Below, in pieces: positions 36,146 to 44,438 of a DNA stretch of 64,000 nt. A program made the position numbers and the translations under genes. Every line of letters begins with the position of its first letter. Position 1 is the first letter of the stretch. Below the pieces are notes generated by a model. That model did no database searches, was not told where the DNA came from, and saw only the letters and a list, made by a program, of their open reading frames with translations. This stretch comes from Berkiella_A sp963976875 (lineage in GTDB: Bacteria > Pseudomonadota > Gammaproteobacteria > Berkiellales > Berkiellaceae): positions 147,028 through 211,027 of the forward strand of contig CAXBML010000002.1 of the NCBI GenBank assembly GCA_963976875.1. Reading direction: 5' to 3'.

Positions 36146-36421
36146 GCGCGCAGTGCCATTTTGCCCCCTTTGGAATCAAGGAGCGGCCGACGCATGTTTT
36201 CCGCTGTAGCGGAAGCGGCGGCGGATTTTTGAAAAATAATCATGCCGCCAGTATGCCGAGACATTCTCAGTATTTGGGCAACATATGACAAAAGTAGGAA
36301 AGTTGTATTTGTTATAAAATAAATACGGTGATTTGCGAATATAAAAATCCCCCCGTTACATTCTTTACAAGAACGTAACGAACCCCCTTTGATTCCAAAG
36401 TGGGCAAACGGCGCTGCGCGC
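36146..36421. repeat. 276-bp element with about 35-bp inverted ends
   Basis: The left arm 36146-36180 (GCGCGCAGTGCC...TTTGGAATCAA) matches the reverse complement of 36388-36421 with a few mismatches. The interior contains small stems (CCGCTGTAGCGG; CGTTAC...GTAACG at 36354-36380) and no open frame of note. It fills most of the 423-base gap between the porin and tgt. Its form is like a small non-autonomous inverted-repeat element, but no transposase trace or target duplication was recognised. Confidence 0.6.
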
Positions 36422-36484
36422 CCAAGCGCTGTAGGTGGTATGGATGTTTGAACAGGTCTCTCATGTCTGGGTTGTGCTTTAGAT

Positions 36485-37657
36485 TTAAATCAACCCACTC
36501 AAAATATCATTTCTAAAATTCTGCATTTTACGCATCATAAAAGCCACATTGTGCGCGCTGGCCAAAGCAAGCACCACAGGCTCTTTGGCTTTAAATAAAT
36601 GATGGATATAGGCACGACTATAATTCTCGCATAGAGGACAAGGACAATCTTTGTCAACGGGGAAATGTTCATTTTTATGTGTTTGTCGTGAAATTTTAAG
36701 CGGGCCATCAAATGTAAATAAAATACCATGTCGTGCTGAACGCGTTGGATAAGCACTATCAAAGGTATCAATCCCTAATGGCACGCATCTATCTAGTGAG
36801 GGCAAATCACCTATGCCTAGCAAGTGTCTGGGTTTATCTTCGGGTAAGCAAGGGGTCGTGAGTTTGACGGTTTCATATAACTCGTCGATATCTTTGCCTA
36901 AGCTGCCGCCAATGGCGTGGCCATCAAAAGCTTCTTGTCCTAATATTTCACAGCTTTTTTGTCGCATACCCTTGTCGATTCGACCATGAATAACAGAATA
37001 AATAGCTTGGTTATTTTTATTTTTCAAATGTTCTTCTAGTGAGCGTTTTTCCCAGCGATGGGTTCGCTCAAAAGATTCTAAATGCTGTTTTTCGCTAACA
37101 TGATAAGGTAACAGCTCATCTAATGGGATAATAATATCTGAGCCAAAAGATTTTTGCGCTTGTATAGAGGATTCTGGTGTAAGTTTTATTTTTTCGCCAT
37201 TATAATAAGATCTAAAAATCACGCCTTCTTCAGTGACTTTTAATACTGAGCTATTGTAGCTTTTGGTGCCTTTGCTTTTTAATTCATTAGCCACACCGCC
37301 ATAAGCCAAACTAAAAACCTGGAAACCGCCTGAGTCAGTAATGATAGGAGACTCTCTTTGGATAAATTCGTGTAAACCACCCGCTTCTTCTATTACTTTG
37401 GTACCTGGTTGCACCAATAGGTGGTAGGTATTGCAAAACATTAATTGCAGATTTAATTTATCAAGCTCATGGTTTGGTAAGGCTTTTAACGAGCCGTTAG
37501 TGCCTACAGCCACAAAGTTGGGTGTTTCAATAATGCCGTGTGGTGTATGAATGCGGCCAACACGCGCTTGTGATTTTGTCGATTGATATGTAATTTCAAA
37601 TTTAAAATCAGCTGGTAGTGTTTGTTCAGGTTGGGAGGATATTGGGTTTTTAATCAT
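36485..37657 (-). CDS. tgt: tRNA-guanine transglycosylase, Chlamydia-like (probably queuine-using)
   Basis: Exchanges G34 of GUN-anticodon tRNAs for a queuosine base. Catalytic Asp is in TFDSAYPTRSARHG (Asp300) and zinc ligands in CPCPLC...H (338, 340, 343, 369). The substrate pocket differs from the preQ1-type enzyme. The usual DEC segment is DELL (180-183), placing Leu where Zymomonas has Cys158. GGSLGK (250-255) places Gly where it has Val233. From memory, the Chlamydia trachomatis enzyme, which uses queuine, has the same DELLP and GGSLGK strings. 390 residues. It overlaps yhhQ by eight bases. Confidence 0.9.
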   Translation of the reverse strand: MIKNPISSQPEQTLPADFKFEITYQSTKSQARVGRIHTPHGIIETPNFVAVGTNGSLKALPNHELDKLNLQLMFCNTYHLLVQPGTKVIEEAGGLHEFIQRESPIITDSGGFQVFSLAYGGVANELKSKGTKSYNSSVLKVTEEGVIFRSYYNGEKIKLTPESSIQAQKSFGSDIIIPLDELLPYHVSEKQHLESFERTHRWEKRSLEEHLKNKNNQAIYSVIHGRIDKGMRQKSCEILGQEAFDGHAIGGSLGKDIDELYETVKLTTPCLPEDKPRHLLGIGDLPSLDRCVPLGIDTFDSAYPTRSARHGILFTFDGPLKISRQTHKNEHFPVDKDCPCPLCENYSRAYIHHLFKAKEPVVLALASAHNVAFMMRKMQNFRNDILSGLI

Positions 37658-38315
37658 GTTTTATTAATTTCTTACTGGCTGAGGCAACAAAAGGTAAGCA
37701 GACAATGCATAGGCATTTTATTATATAGCTGACGATAAATATTTCCATCAAGGCCGATACAATGCCATACAGTCCAAACACGGTGAATAATGCGGTATCG
37801 AGCAATTGGCTAATCAAGATAGACATTGAGCTAGCAAATACCATGGGTATGTGGGGTAATTTTTTTCTGATAGCACCATAAAAGCGACTATCAAATTGTT
37901 GTACGATAAACGCGGTAATGATAGAGGCAATAATAATGCGGGGTGTGTGCATGAGTAGAGATTGATACATATCTTGAGCGTGATCATATTCACTCGGAAT
38001 GTATGCAACATGAATTTGACTCATGATGGCAAAGAATACATAGCACGCAAAGCTGGCCCAAATGGCTTTTTGGGTTGCGCTTTTTCCGTGATATTCCTGT
38101 AATAAATTGAGCCCAAATAACCCACCCACGGCAAAAATATCACTGGCGGTGGCATTAAAGCCAAATAGGGTGATTTGTTTTAAAACAAATAAATTAGCAA
38201 TAAAGCCAACAAACACAATCCAAGCGATTAAGGCACTTTTACCCAGCCGTAAAAATATCCAGGCACAAGTAATCACCAAAAATATGCTAGAAATAAAGAG
38301 CAAATTGTTAAACAT
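37650..38315 (-). CDS. yhhQ: queuosine precursor (queuine) transporter, YhhQ/VUT family
   Basis: Six-helix inner-membrane importer of the COG1738 family. The conserved segment is FNATASDIFAVGGLFGLNLLQE followed by HGK near residue 53, and a second conserved stretch ends SQLLDTALFTVFGLYG. 221 residues. Translation is coupled to tgt (overlapping ATGATTAA), so transporter and transglycosylase form one salvage unit. In Chlamydia a YhhQ homologue imports queuine. The substrate here is inferred from that pairing. Confidence 0.88.
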   Translation of the reverse strand: MFNNLLFISSIFLVITCAWIFLRLGKSALIAWIVFVGFIANLFVLKQITLFGFNATASDIFAVGGLFGLNLLQEYHGKSATQKAIWASFACYVFFAIMSQIHVAYIPSEYDHAQDMYQSLLMHTPRIIIASIITAFIVQQFDSRFYGAIRKKLPHIPMVFASSMSILISQLLDTALFTVFGLYGIVSALMEIFIVSYIIKCLCIVCLPFVASASKKLIKHD

Positions 38316-38434
38316 AGTGATATCGCTTAAGACTTCGAGAATTCAGGTTAGCAATCATACATCATTGCTAACCACTAGCCAATATAGCTAGTGTTATTTT
38401 AGTAACTAATATAAGTTCGTATGTTAAAAATTAT

Positions 38435-38741
38435 TAGGGGCTGTTGACAATTCGCTGCGCTGCACAACTCCTGCGTGCCGTGGCTTGTCCACGGCATCCA
38501 GCTATTATCGTAGATGGTGCAGGATCATCTGTAGCTTAGACCAAAGCTCATCAGTGAGCATTCGTCTTACCATTGCAAACTCGTGCTATTTTATTTTGCC
38601 GAATAAATTCTGCGATTTTGCTCTCATTAATCAATAAATTACAGCTAAAAGTGCTGATTTAGAAATTTAGATGCCTGGATGCCGTGGACAAGCCACGGCA
38701 CGTAGGAGTTGTGCAGCGCAGCGAATTGTCAGCAGGCCCTA
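38435..38741. mobile_element. 307-bp deleted insertion-sequence relic with 67-bp inverted repeats
   Basis: The arms 38435-38501 and 38675-38741 are inverted copies differing at three positions. They contain TTCGCTGCGCTGCACAAC and the palindromic core GCCGTGG...CCACGGC. The 173-base interior carries, on the minus strand, the first residues of a transposase-like protein (see next entry). No clean target-site duplication is visible. It accounts for most of the 571-base gap between yhhQ and ppa; the remainder holds palindromic repeat copy C. Confidence 0.75.
38505..38573 (-). pseudogene. IS5/IS4-type transposase N-terminal remnant
   Basis: ATG to TAA, 22 codons, reading MVRR then MLTDELWSKLQMIL. 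This matches the conserved start of IS5-group (DUF4096-type) transposases, which usually read LTDEqWxxLexLLP. The frame stops inside the element, so over 90% of the gene is gone. The recognition is from pattern memory; the piece is short. Confidence 0.5.
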
Positions 38742-38805
38742 GGGAAATTAATTATCAGGACATCCCTAACAATGCAGTCAGCTTAATTATTTTTTTGTTA
38801 TTTAT

Positions 38806-38873
38806 GAACGTAGTGAATTAATTCCTCTCCCAATAATGGGAGAGGACGGACGCAGTCCTGGTGAGGGTTAATC
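38806..38873 (+). repeat. CTCTCCC palindromic repeat, copy C
   Basis: CCTCTCCCAATA/ATGGGAGAGG, then the second stem GGAC/GTCC with a GCA loop, then GGTGAGGGTTAAT. It lies 14 bases from the 3' end of ppa, which is on the other strand. Confidence 0.8.
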
Positions 38874-38886
38874 TAAGTTGAAATTT

Positions 38887-39435
38887 TTAGTAAGGAGGCT
38901 TGTCTGGTGTGCTTTGGTAATTCTTAATACCTTCTAATATTTCTTGTTCAGCAGCGTCGCGATCTAACCAGCCTTCTAGTTTCACCCATTTTCCTGGCTC
39001 TAGGTCTTTATAATGTGTGAAAAAATGCGCAATTTGTTGTAGCAACAAAGGTGGCATATCTTTGGTATCATGCACATTATCATAAATAGATGTCAGTGAA
39101 CTAATTGGCACGGCTAGTATTTTTCTATCATGCCCAGCTTCATCTTCCATATTTAGCATACCAACGGGTCGACATCGAATGATGCTGCCACGGTTGACTG
39201 GCGTTGGTGTGACAACGAGTACATCAACGGGATCGCCATCAGCAGAGAGTGTTTTGGGTACGTAGCCATAGTCACAAGGGTAATGCATACAAGTAGATAA
39301 GAAGCGATCAACAAATAAAGCGCCCGTGCCTTTGTCGACTTCATATTTTACTGGCTCGCTGTGAGCAGGGATTTCAATGATAACATTGATGTCTTTTGGT
39401 GCATTTTCACCAGCGTTCACTAAAGATAGGCTCAT
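38887..39435 (-). CDS. ppa: soluble inorganic pyrophosphatase
   Basis: Family I pyrophosphatase that hydrolyses PPi from biosynthesis. Active-site strings: EIPAHSEPVKYEVDKGTGALFVDRF, YPCDYGYVPKTLSADGDPVDVLV and KDLEPGKWVKLEGW. 182 residues, normal. It is divergent from the membrane pyrophosphatase gene hppA with a 244-base gap, so both PPi-hydrolysing routes are encoded side by side. Confidence 0.96.
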   Translation of the reverse strand: MSLSLVNAGENAPKDINVIIEIPAHSEPVKYEVDKGTGALFVDRFLSTCMHYPCDYGYVPKTLSADGDPVDVLVVTPTPVNRGSIIRCRPVGMLNMEDEAGHDRKILAVPISSLTSIYDNVHDTKDMPPLLLQQIAHFFTHYKDLEPGKWVKLEGWLDRDAAEQEILEGIKNYQSTPDKPPY

Positions 39436-39679
39436 TATCGGTCCTTTTTCGCTTGAATATATGCCAAATGCTTAGGTGCAATCCAGCTAACTTTTAGTTT
39501 GTTCTTAATTACGCCACATTATACCTTTTCCTATGACTCTTGGTAGGGAATTAAGCAATAAAACTAGTTATATTATGTGGTTAAGATTGGGATTTTGCCT
39601 AATTCCATACCAATGTCGCCTAAAAATCAGTAAACTGTAGCTCAAAATTTTAAAAATAACTTATCTTTTGGAGAATTAA

Positions 39680-41689
39680 ATGGAGCTAATAAATTCCATA
39701 CCCCCCATATTAGGGTGCATAGGATTAGCCACGGCATTATTGTTATACCGAGTCATTGTTTCATATAGCACGGGTGGAGAGAAAATCACTCAGATTGGTG
39801 ATGCCATTCACCTAGGGGCAATGGTCTTTATGCGTCGAGAGTATAAGATGTTATCGATCTTTGCTTTGACCTTACTTGTCTTGCTTTATTTCTTTTTAGG
39901 TTGGGGGACTGCCCTATCATTTGCAGTGGGTGCGCTTAGTTCTGCTACTGCTGGTTTTATAGGCATGTATGCAGCAACACGTGCCAACGTGCGGACGACA
40001 AACGCGGCTCATACTAAAGGGCCTGCTGCGGCGCTTACGATTGCATTTTTTGGTGGTTCGGTGATGGGCTTAACGGTTGCATCGCTTGGTTTGTTTGGTT
40101 TGGGACTACTTTATTATTACTTCGGTGGGGATCCTGAGTCTGTGCATGCAATACATGGTTTTGGTATGGGTGCATCAACCGTTGCTCTATTTTCGCGTGT
40201 GGGTGGTGGTATTTTTACCAAAAGCGCAGACATTGGTGCTGATCTGGTTGGTAAGATTGAAGCAGGTATCCCTGAAGATGATCCTAGAAACCCAGGCGTG
40301 ATTGCGGATAACGTAGGAGATAATGTCGGCGATGTGGCTGGAATGGGCTCCGATATTTTTGAATCTTATTGTGGCGCTATGATTGCGACTATTGCTATCG
40401 CCTCAACCATGAGTGTTGCAGAGTTGGCTAAGTTTGGTGGGGCAACCCAACAATCATTGATGTTCCTACCACTGGCATTATCGTCTGCGGGCTTGCTTTG
40501 TTCATTAGTCGGCATTTTCCTCACTCGAGTGATGTCCAACAGTAAGCCAGAAGTGGCTTTAAGAATAGGGACCATCGGTTCAACATTATTATTTATGGTG
40601 GCAGCCTATTTTGTTGTTCAGAAAACCGGGATATCAACCAGCGTATGGGCGGCCGTGGTATGTGGCGCTGTGGGCGGCATTATGATTGGGTTGGTTACGG
40701 AATATTATACCGGTAGTAAGCCTGTGATACGTATTGCTAAATCTGGGCAAACAGGTCCTGCAACGGTTATTATTACTGGCTTAGCAGTTGGAATGGAATC
40801 TGTTGTGATTCCTATCATCACGATTTGCGGCATTATATATTTTTCTTCTATGTGGGTTGGATTATATGGTGTGGGTATTGCCGCGGTTGGCATGCTAGCA
40901 ACAGTCGGTATCACCATGGCTATCGATGCTTATGGCCCTGTAGCCGATAATGCCGGTGGTATAGCTGAAATGGGTGGTCTTGGTGAAGATACGCGTAAAA
41001 TCACAGATGCCTTAGACGAGCTAGGTAATACGACGGCAGCGATTGGCAAAGGTTTTGCTATTGGTGCTGCGGCACTAGCAGCGCTGGCCATTATTAGCGC
41101 GTTTGTGCAGACTATTTCTCTGAATAAACCAGACTTCACTTTGGAGTTGGGGAATCCTGATGTGCTTGTGGGCATGTTTATTGGTGGCGTTATTCCATTT
41201 ATGATTGCTTCTTTAACGATGACAGCTGTTGGTGATGCCGCCTTTGAAATGATCGAAGAAATTCGCCGTCAATTTAGAGAAATTAAAGGTCTATTAGAAG
41301 GGGATGCTGAGCCCGATACCGCTCGTTGTGTTGATATTGCAACAACAGCTGCTTTAAAGAAAATGATTTTACCAGGCATTATTGCTGTGTCTGCTCCTGC
41401 CATTGTGGGATTTGGTATTTCTGCTGAAGCTTTAGGCGGTATGTTAGGTGGCGCATTACTGAGCTGTGTTTTGCTCGCGTTGTTCATGGCTAACTCAGGT
41501 GGTGCATGGGATAATGCTAAAAAATATATCGAAAAAGGTAACTTGGGCGGTAAAGGCTCTGAGGCGCATTCTGCCGCAGTTGTGGGAGATACGGTTGGTG
41601 ATCCGTTCAAGGATACCAGCGGACCTTCTATGAATATTTTAATTAATGTGATGGCGATTGTGAGCTTAGTGATTGCCCCATTACTTTAA
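39680..41689 (+). CDS. hppA: membrane-bound ion-pumping pyrophosphatase
   Basis: Couples PPi hydrolysis to H+ or Na+ transport across the inner membrane. About 16 transmembrane segments. The substrate site carries DIGADLVGKIEAGIPEDDPRNP and VIADNVGDNVGD (about 190-225), a second acidic site DAYGPVADNAGGIAEM near 415, and DTVGDPFKDTSGPSMN at the C-terminus. The GNTTAAIGKG string has Ala at the position that is Lys in potassium-independent enzymes, so this is predicted to be K+-dependent. 669 residues. TTTGGAG precedes the ATG. Confidence 0.95.
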   Translation: MELINSIPPILGCIGLATALLLYRVIVSYSTGGEKITQIGDAIHLGAMVFMRREYKMLSIFALTLLVLLYFFLGWGTALSFAVGALSSATAGFIGMYAATRANVRTTNAAHTKGPAAALTIAFFGGSVMGLTVASLGLFGLGLLYYYFGGDPESVHAIHGFGMGASTVALFSRVGGGIFTKSADIGADLVGKIEAGIPEDDPRNPGVIADNVGDNVGDVAGMGSDIFESYCGAMIATIAIASTMSVAELAKFGGATQQSLMFLPLALSSAGLLCSLVGIFLTRVMSNSKPEVALRIGTIGSTLLFMVAAYFVVQKTGISTSVWAAVVCGAVGGIMIGLVTEYYTGSKPVIRIAKSGQTGPATVIITGLAVGMESVVIPIITICGIIYFSSMWVGLYGVGIAAVGMLATVGITMAIDAYGPVADNAGGIAEMGGLGEDTRKITDALDELGNTTAAIGKGFAIGAAALAALAIISAFVQTISLNKPDFTLELGNPDVLVGMFIGGVIPFMIASLTMTAVGDAAFEMIEEIRRQFREIKGLLEGDAEPDTARCVDIATTAALKKMILPGIIAVSAPAIVGFGISAEALGGMLGGALLSCVLLALFMANSGGAWDNAKKYIEKGNLGGKGSEAHSAAVVGDTVGDPFKDTSGPSMNILINVMAIVSLVIAPLL

Positions 41690-41714
41690 GATTCTGATAT
41701 CTGCTATCCCCGTC

Positions 41715-41795
41715 TCTACGTCCCGCGGCTCGACCGCGGGATCTAGTCACAATTATTTCATTGCTGGATTCCACGGACGAGCCGCGGAACGTAGG
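41715..41795. repeat. inverted pair of REP-like elements
   Basis: Arms 41716-41746 and 41764-41795 are inverted copies with the core CGTYCCGCGGCTCG, each with internal palindromes (TCCCGCGG/CCGCGGGA in the left arm). The core resembles the CGTGCCGTGGCTTGTCC core of the 38435 element ends. It lies between hppA and sodC and may also stabilise the hppA 3' end. Confidence 0.7.
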
Positions 41796-41929
41796 CAGTA
41801 GAGTAATGAAGCACATGGGTAGTTACGGATTCTGTCAGTTAAATCGCTTTGTCTTTCCTTTACTTTTATAGTTTAGGAAGGGCAAAATAGAATTAGAAAT
41901 TGTTAAAAATAATGCAGTAAGGATGTTGC

Positions 41930-42490
41930 ATGAACCCAAAATCATTCACTTTTTCCCTCATTTTATCCATTCTCGCTTTATCTTCTCAAGCGCACAGTCA
42001 AATAGCGAATACAGAAACATTTCAAACGATTAAAGTATTTGTTCTCAACCATGATATTGAAAGTCAAGGTGTGGGTGAGCAGATTGGCACGGTTCAGTTT
42101 GCTGACAGTGAAGATGGCTTGGTTATTAAAACAGCAATAGGTTTTTTGACGACAGGGGAACATGGCTTTCATGTTCATGAAAACCCTTCTTGTGAATTTA
42201 AAAATGTAGATGATCACTTGGTGCCAGGTTTGAGTGCGGGAGGTCATTATGATCCAGAGCATGCCGGTAAGCATTTGGGGCCAAATGGTATGGGGCATTT
42301 AGGCGATCTACCTAAAGTCATTGTAGATCAAAATGGAGAATCGCATCAGACATTGATCGCGCCGAGATTAAATTTAAAAATGATTCAGGGTCGTTCCATT
42401 ATTATTCACGAAGCAGGTGATAATTACTCAGATACTCCGAATAAGCTTGGTGGTGGTGGCGCGCGAGTGGCTTGTGGTGTAATCGAGTAA
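41930..42490 (+). CDS. sodC: periplasmic Cu/Zn superoxide dismutase
   Basis: Signal peptide (about 1-23) then the Cu/Zn SOD fold. Metal ligands are in HGFHVHENPSCEF, GGHYDPEHAGKHLGPNGMGHLGDLP (His and Asp zinc ligands), and IIIHEAGDNY. The disulfide pair is PSCEF...RVACGVIE. 186 residues. Periplasmic SodC commonly protects intracellular bacteria from host superoxide. The upstream 240 bases carry the REP pair; no clear promoter was found. Confidence 0.95.
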   Translation: MNPKSFTFSLILSILALSSQAHSQIANTETFQTIKVFVLNHDIESQGVGEQIGTVQFADSEDGLVIKTAIGFLTTGEHGFHVHENPSCEFKNVDDHLVPGLSAGGHYDPEHAGKHLGPNGMGHLGDLPKVIVDQNGESHQTLIAPRLNLKMIQGRSIIIHEAGDNYSDTPNKLGGGGARVACGVIE

Positions 42491-42528
42491 AATATATTAT
42501 TAGATGATGGAAAGTAAAGGGGTATGCT

Positions 42529-43464
42529 ATGGATAGTCAGCTAAAGAATAAATATTTATCACATATACAGCGATCTACGCAGTGGTTTAAAGAAAACTTA
42601 CAAAAAAATGGTTGTGTCGGAACGGTATCAGAAGATATTTTGTCCTGCTATACAATGCCGTATTTATATGCAAACGTTGGATTACGAGAAGAAGCGTTTC
42701 GCTCTATCAATTATATTTTAGATCGTTTTTCTACCCATGATGGTGGTTTTAAGCGCAATTTTAATGATAAAAATAGTGCCACAATGTCAGAACGGTTACC
42801 TAAAGTCATGAGTTGGTTAGGTATCGCGGCTCATCAAATAGGTCGTTTTGAGATTTCCTATCTTTTATCTAAATATGTGAGAAGCTATTATGATCCAGAG
42901 CAGGGGGCTTTTACGGCGATAGCGCCTTATGGACAAGTTGAAGCGGTTTTAGATTCATTTAGTACAACGATGTTGGGGTGGCTTGCCTTAACAATGGGCG
43001 ATCTGCAAAAAGCAGAGCGGGCAGGCAATTTTCTACAAAGAATCAACTCACTTCAAACAAATAAAGATCAAGTTTTTTATTTGCGTTTAGAGCAAGATGG
43101 GAAGCTGATCACTAATTGTGCTGCAAAAGATGAATGCTATTATTGGGTAACTAGTCAAAAATCAGAACATAATATACATTATTTGAATATGGCGGTTATA
43201 TTTTTGGCGAAACTATTTCATGCGACAAAAGAAGAATCATATCTTAGAAGTGCACAAGCCTATTTAGAGACCGTTAATAATTATAGTGAAGTAACAAATG
43301 CATTTACTGCCTGGGGCGCCGCCACCTTAGCCAATATTACACGTGAACAGCGTTATGTTGATAAAGCGCAAGAAATTTTAGCAGAAGTTATGGAACAGCC
43401 CATAGACAATAGTATTCGTTTAATTGTTTTGAGTGAGTGTGTTATGGAGTTGAGTGTTTGCTAG
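42529..43464 (+). CDS. unknown alpha/alpha-toroid-like protein
   Basis: 311 residues without signal peptide. The sequence is all-helical with repeated pairs such as YLYANVGLREEAFRSINYIL, MLGWLALTMGDLQKAERAGNFL and YLNMAVIFLAKLFHATKEESYL, interspersed with Gly/aromatic loops (THDGGFKRNF, YYDPEQGAFTAI). This is the look of six-hairpin glycosidase or terpene-cyclase/prenyltransferase-like toroids. I cannot assign a reaction. An AAAGGGG sits before the ATG, 38 bases after sodC, so it may share its transcript. Its stop codon overlaps the stop of the convergent protease gene. Confidence 0.75.
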   Translation: MDSQLKNKYLSHIQRSTQWFKENLQKNGCVGTVSEDILSCYTMPYLYANVGLREEAFRSINYILDRFSTHDGGFKRNFNDKNSATMSERLPKVMSWLGIAAHQIGRFEISYLLSKYVRSYYDPEQGAFTAIAPYGQVEAVLDSFSTTMLGWLALTMGDLQKAERAGNFLQRINSLQTNKDQVFYLRLEQDGKLITNCAAKDECYYWVTSQKSEHNIHYLNMAVIFLAKLFHATKEESYLRSAQAYLETVNNYSEVTNAFTAWGAATLANITREQRYVDKAQEILAEVMEQPIDNSIRLIVLSECVMELSVC

Positions 43465-44438
43465 TTTTGAATAATGCTGAGTAGCCTTTTTCTCAGATTA
43501 ATGCTGACTAATTTATCTTTTAAAAATTTTGTGCCTAGCAATCCAAAAGGCTTTTTTTTCTTACAATTGCTGGGTACATATCTGACTTCTGGATTTCTAT
43601 AGTCTAATTGACCGATGGAAAGCTTGCCTTGGATGTTGTGATAAAAACCTTTTTCTACTTTACTAAAAAAATCCAAAGAGTGACTGATACGGGTGTTATC
43701 ATTTGTGTTTGTATTGCAATCAGGCATTTCAATACCGCCGTTAAAGCCGCTATCCACTAAAAAAGGATATTGTTTGGTTTTGCCCCTGTTTTTAATTTTG
43801 ACATAAATAACGGGAGAGAAATATAGTCCAGTTAATTTTATGGCATTTGTCTCGGGGGTGAAATTTTTTTGCATATAGAATTTATTGTGTGCAATATCTA
43901 ATGTTAAAGTCACATCGTAAAACATATTCATACCAATAATGCCAACCACATCTAGATTTTTGAGTAATTCAAATGCTTTATGTTTTTCATCCAAAGTAAA
44001 AATAGGTGCTTTATGGAAGGTTGCATCACCAATGTTAATTTTGTCAGCAATGGCAAGATGGCTATCCATTTTTTTCTTGCTATGTGACGCTTGAATATGT
44101 TTTTCGATTTTTGCCACAAGTGGCAACTCTAATTCTTTGACTATTTTGTTAGAGATCAATGTGATTTCAGAGCCTGTATCCAGCCAAAAGACAAAAGGGC
44201 CTTTGCCATTAATATAAGCATTGATAAATATTAGCCCTAAATCAGTGATGAGTTTTACTTCCTCTGTAAACTTGGGCAGTGTGACACTATGAGGGATAGT
44301 TTGCTTGTAGGGTTGAACAATTTTGAGTTTATAGATGACATCTTTATCTTGCACATGGGGTTGGGGCACATTTGTATGCGCACTAAAAATTGGTAGCAAA
44401 GAGCCACCTAATAAAATGACAGTCATCCAATGGCGCAT
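43461..44438 (-). CDS. retropepsin-like aspartic protease with two lobes, secreted
   Basis: 325 residues with a signal peptide (hydrophobic 5-19, SAHTN). Two separate aspartyl-protease lobes are visible. Lobe one has WLDTGSEITLIS with the catalytic DTG at 87-89 and the matching GIIGMNMF near 166. Lobe two has FLVDSGFNGGIEM with DSG at 229-231 and FGLLGTKFL near 298. Most bacterial members have one such lobe and dimerise, so a pepsin-like internal pair is notable. Probably periplasmic. The substrate is unknown. Confidence 0.75.
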   Translation of the reverse strand: MRHWMTVILLGGSLLPIFSAHTNVPQPHVQDKDVIYKLKIVQPYKQTIPHSVTLPKFTEEVKLITDLGLIFINAYINGKGPFVFWLDTGSEITLISNKIVKELELPLVAKIEKHIQASHSKKKMDSHLAIADKINIGDATFHKAPIFTLDEKHKAFELLKNLDVVGIIGMNMFYDVTLTLDIAHNKFYMQKNFTPETNAIKLTGLYFSPVIYVKIKNRGKTKQYPFLVDSGFNGGIEMPDCNTNTNDNTRISHSLDFFSKVEKGFYHNIQGKLSIGQLDYRNPEVRYVPSNCKKKKPFGLLGTKFLKDKLVSINLRKRLLSIIQN

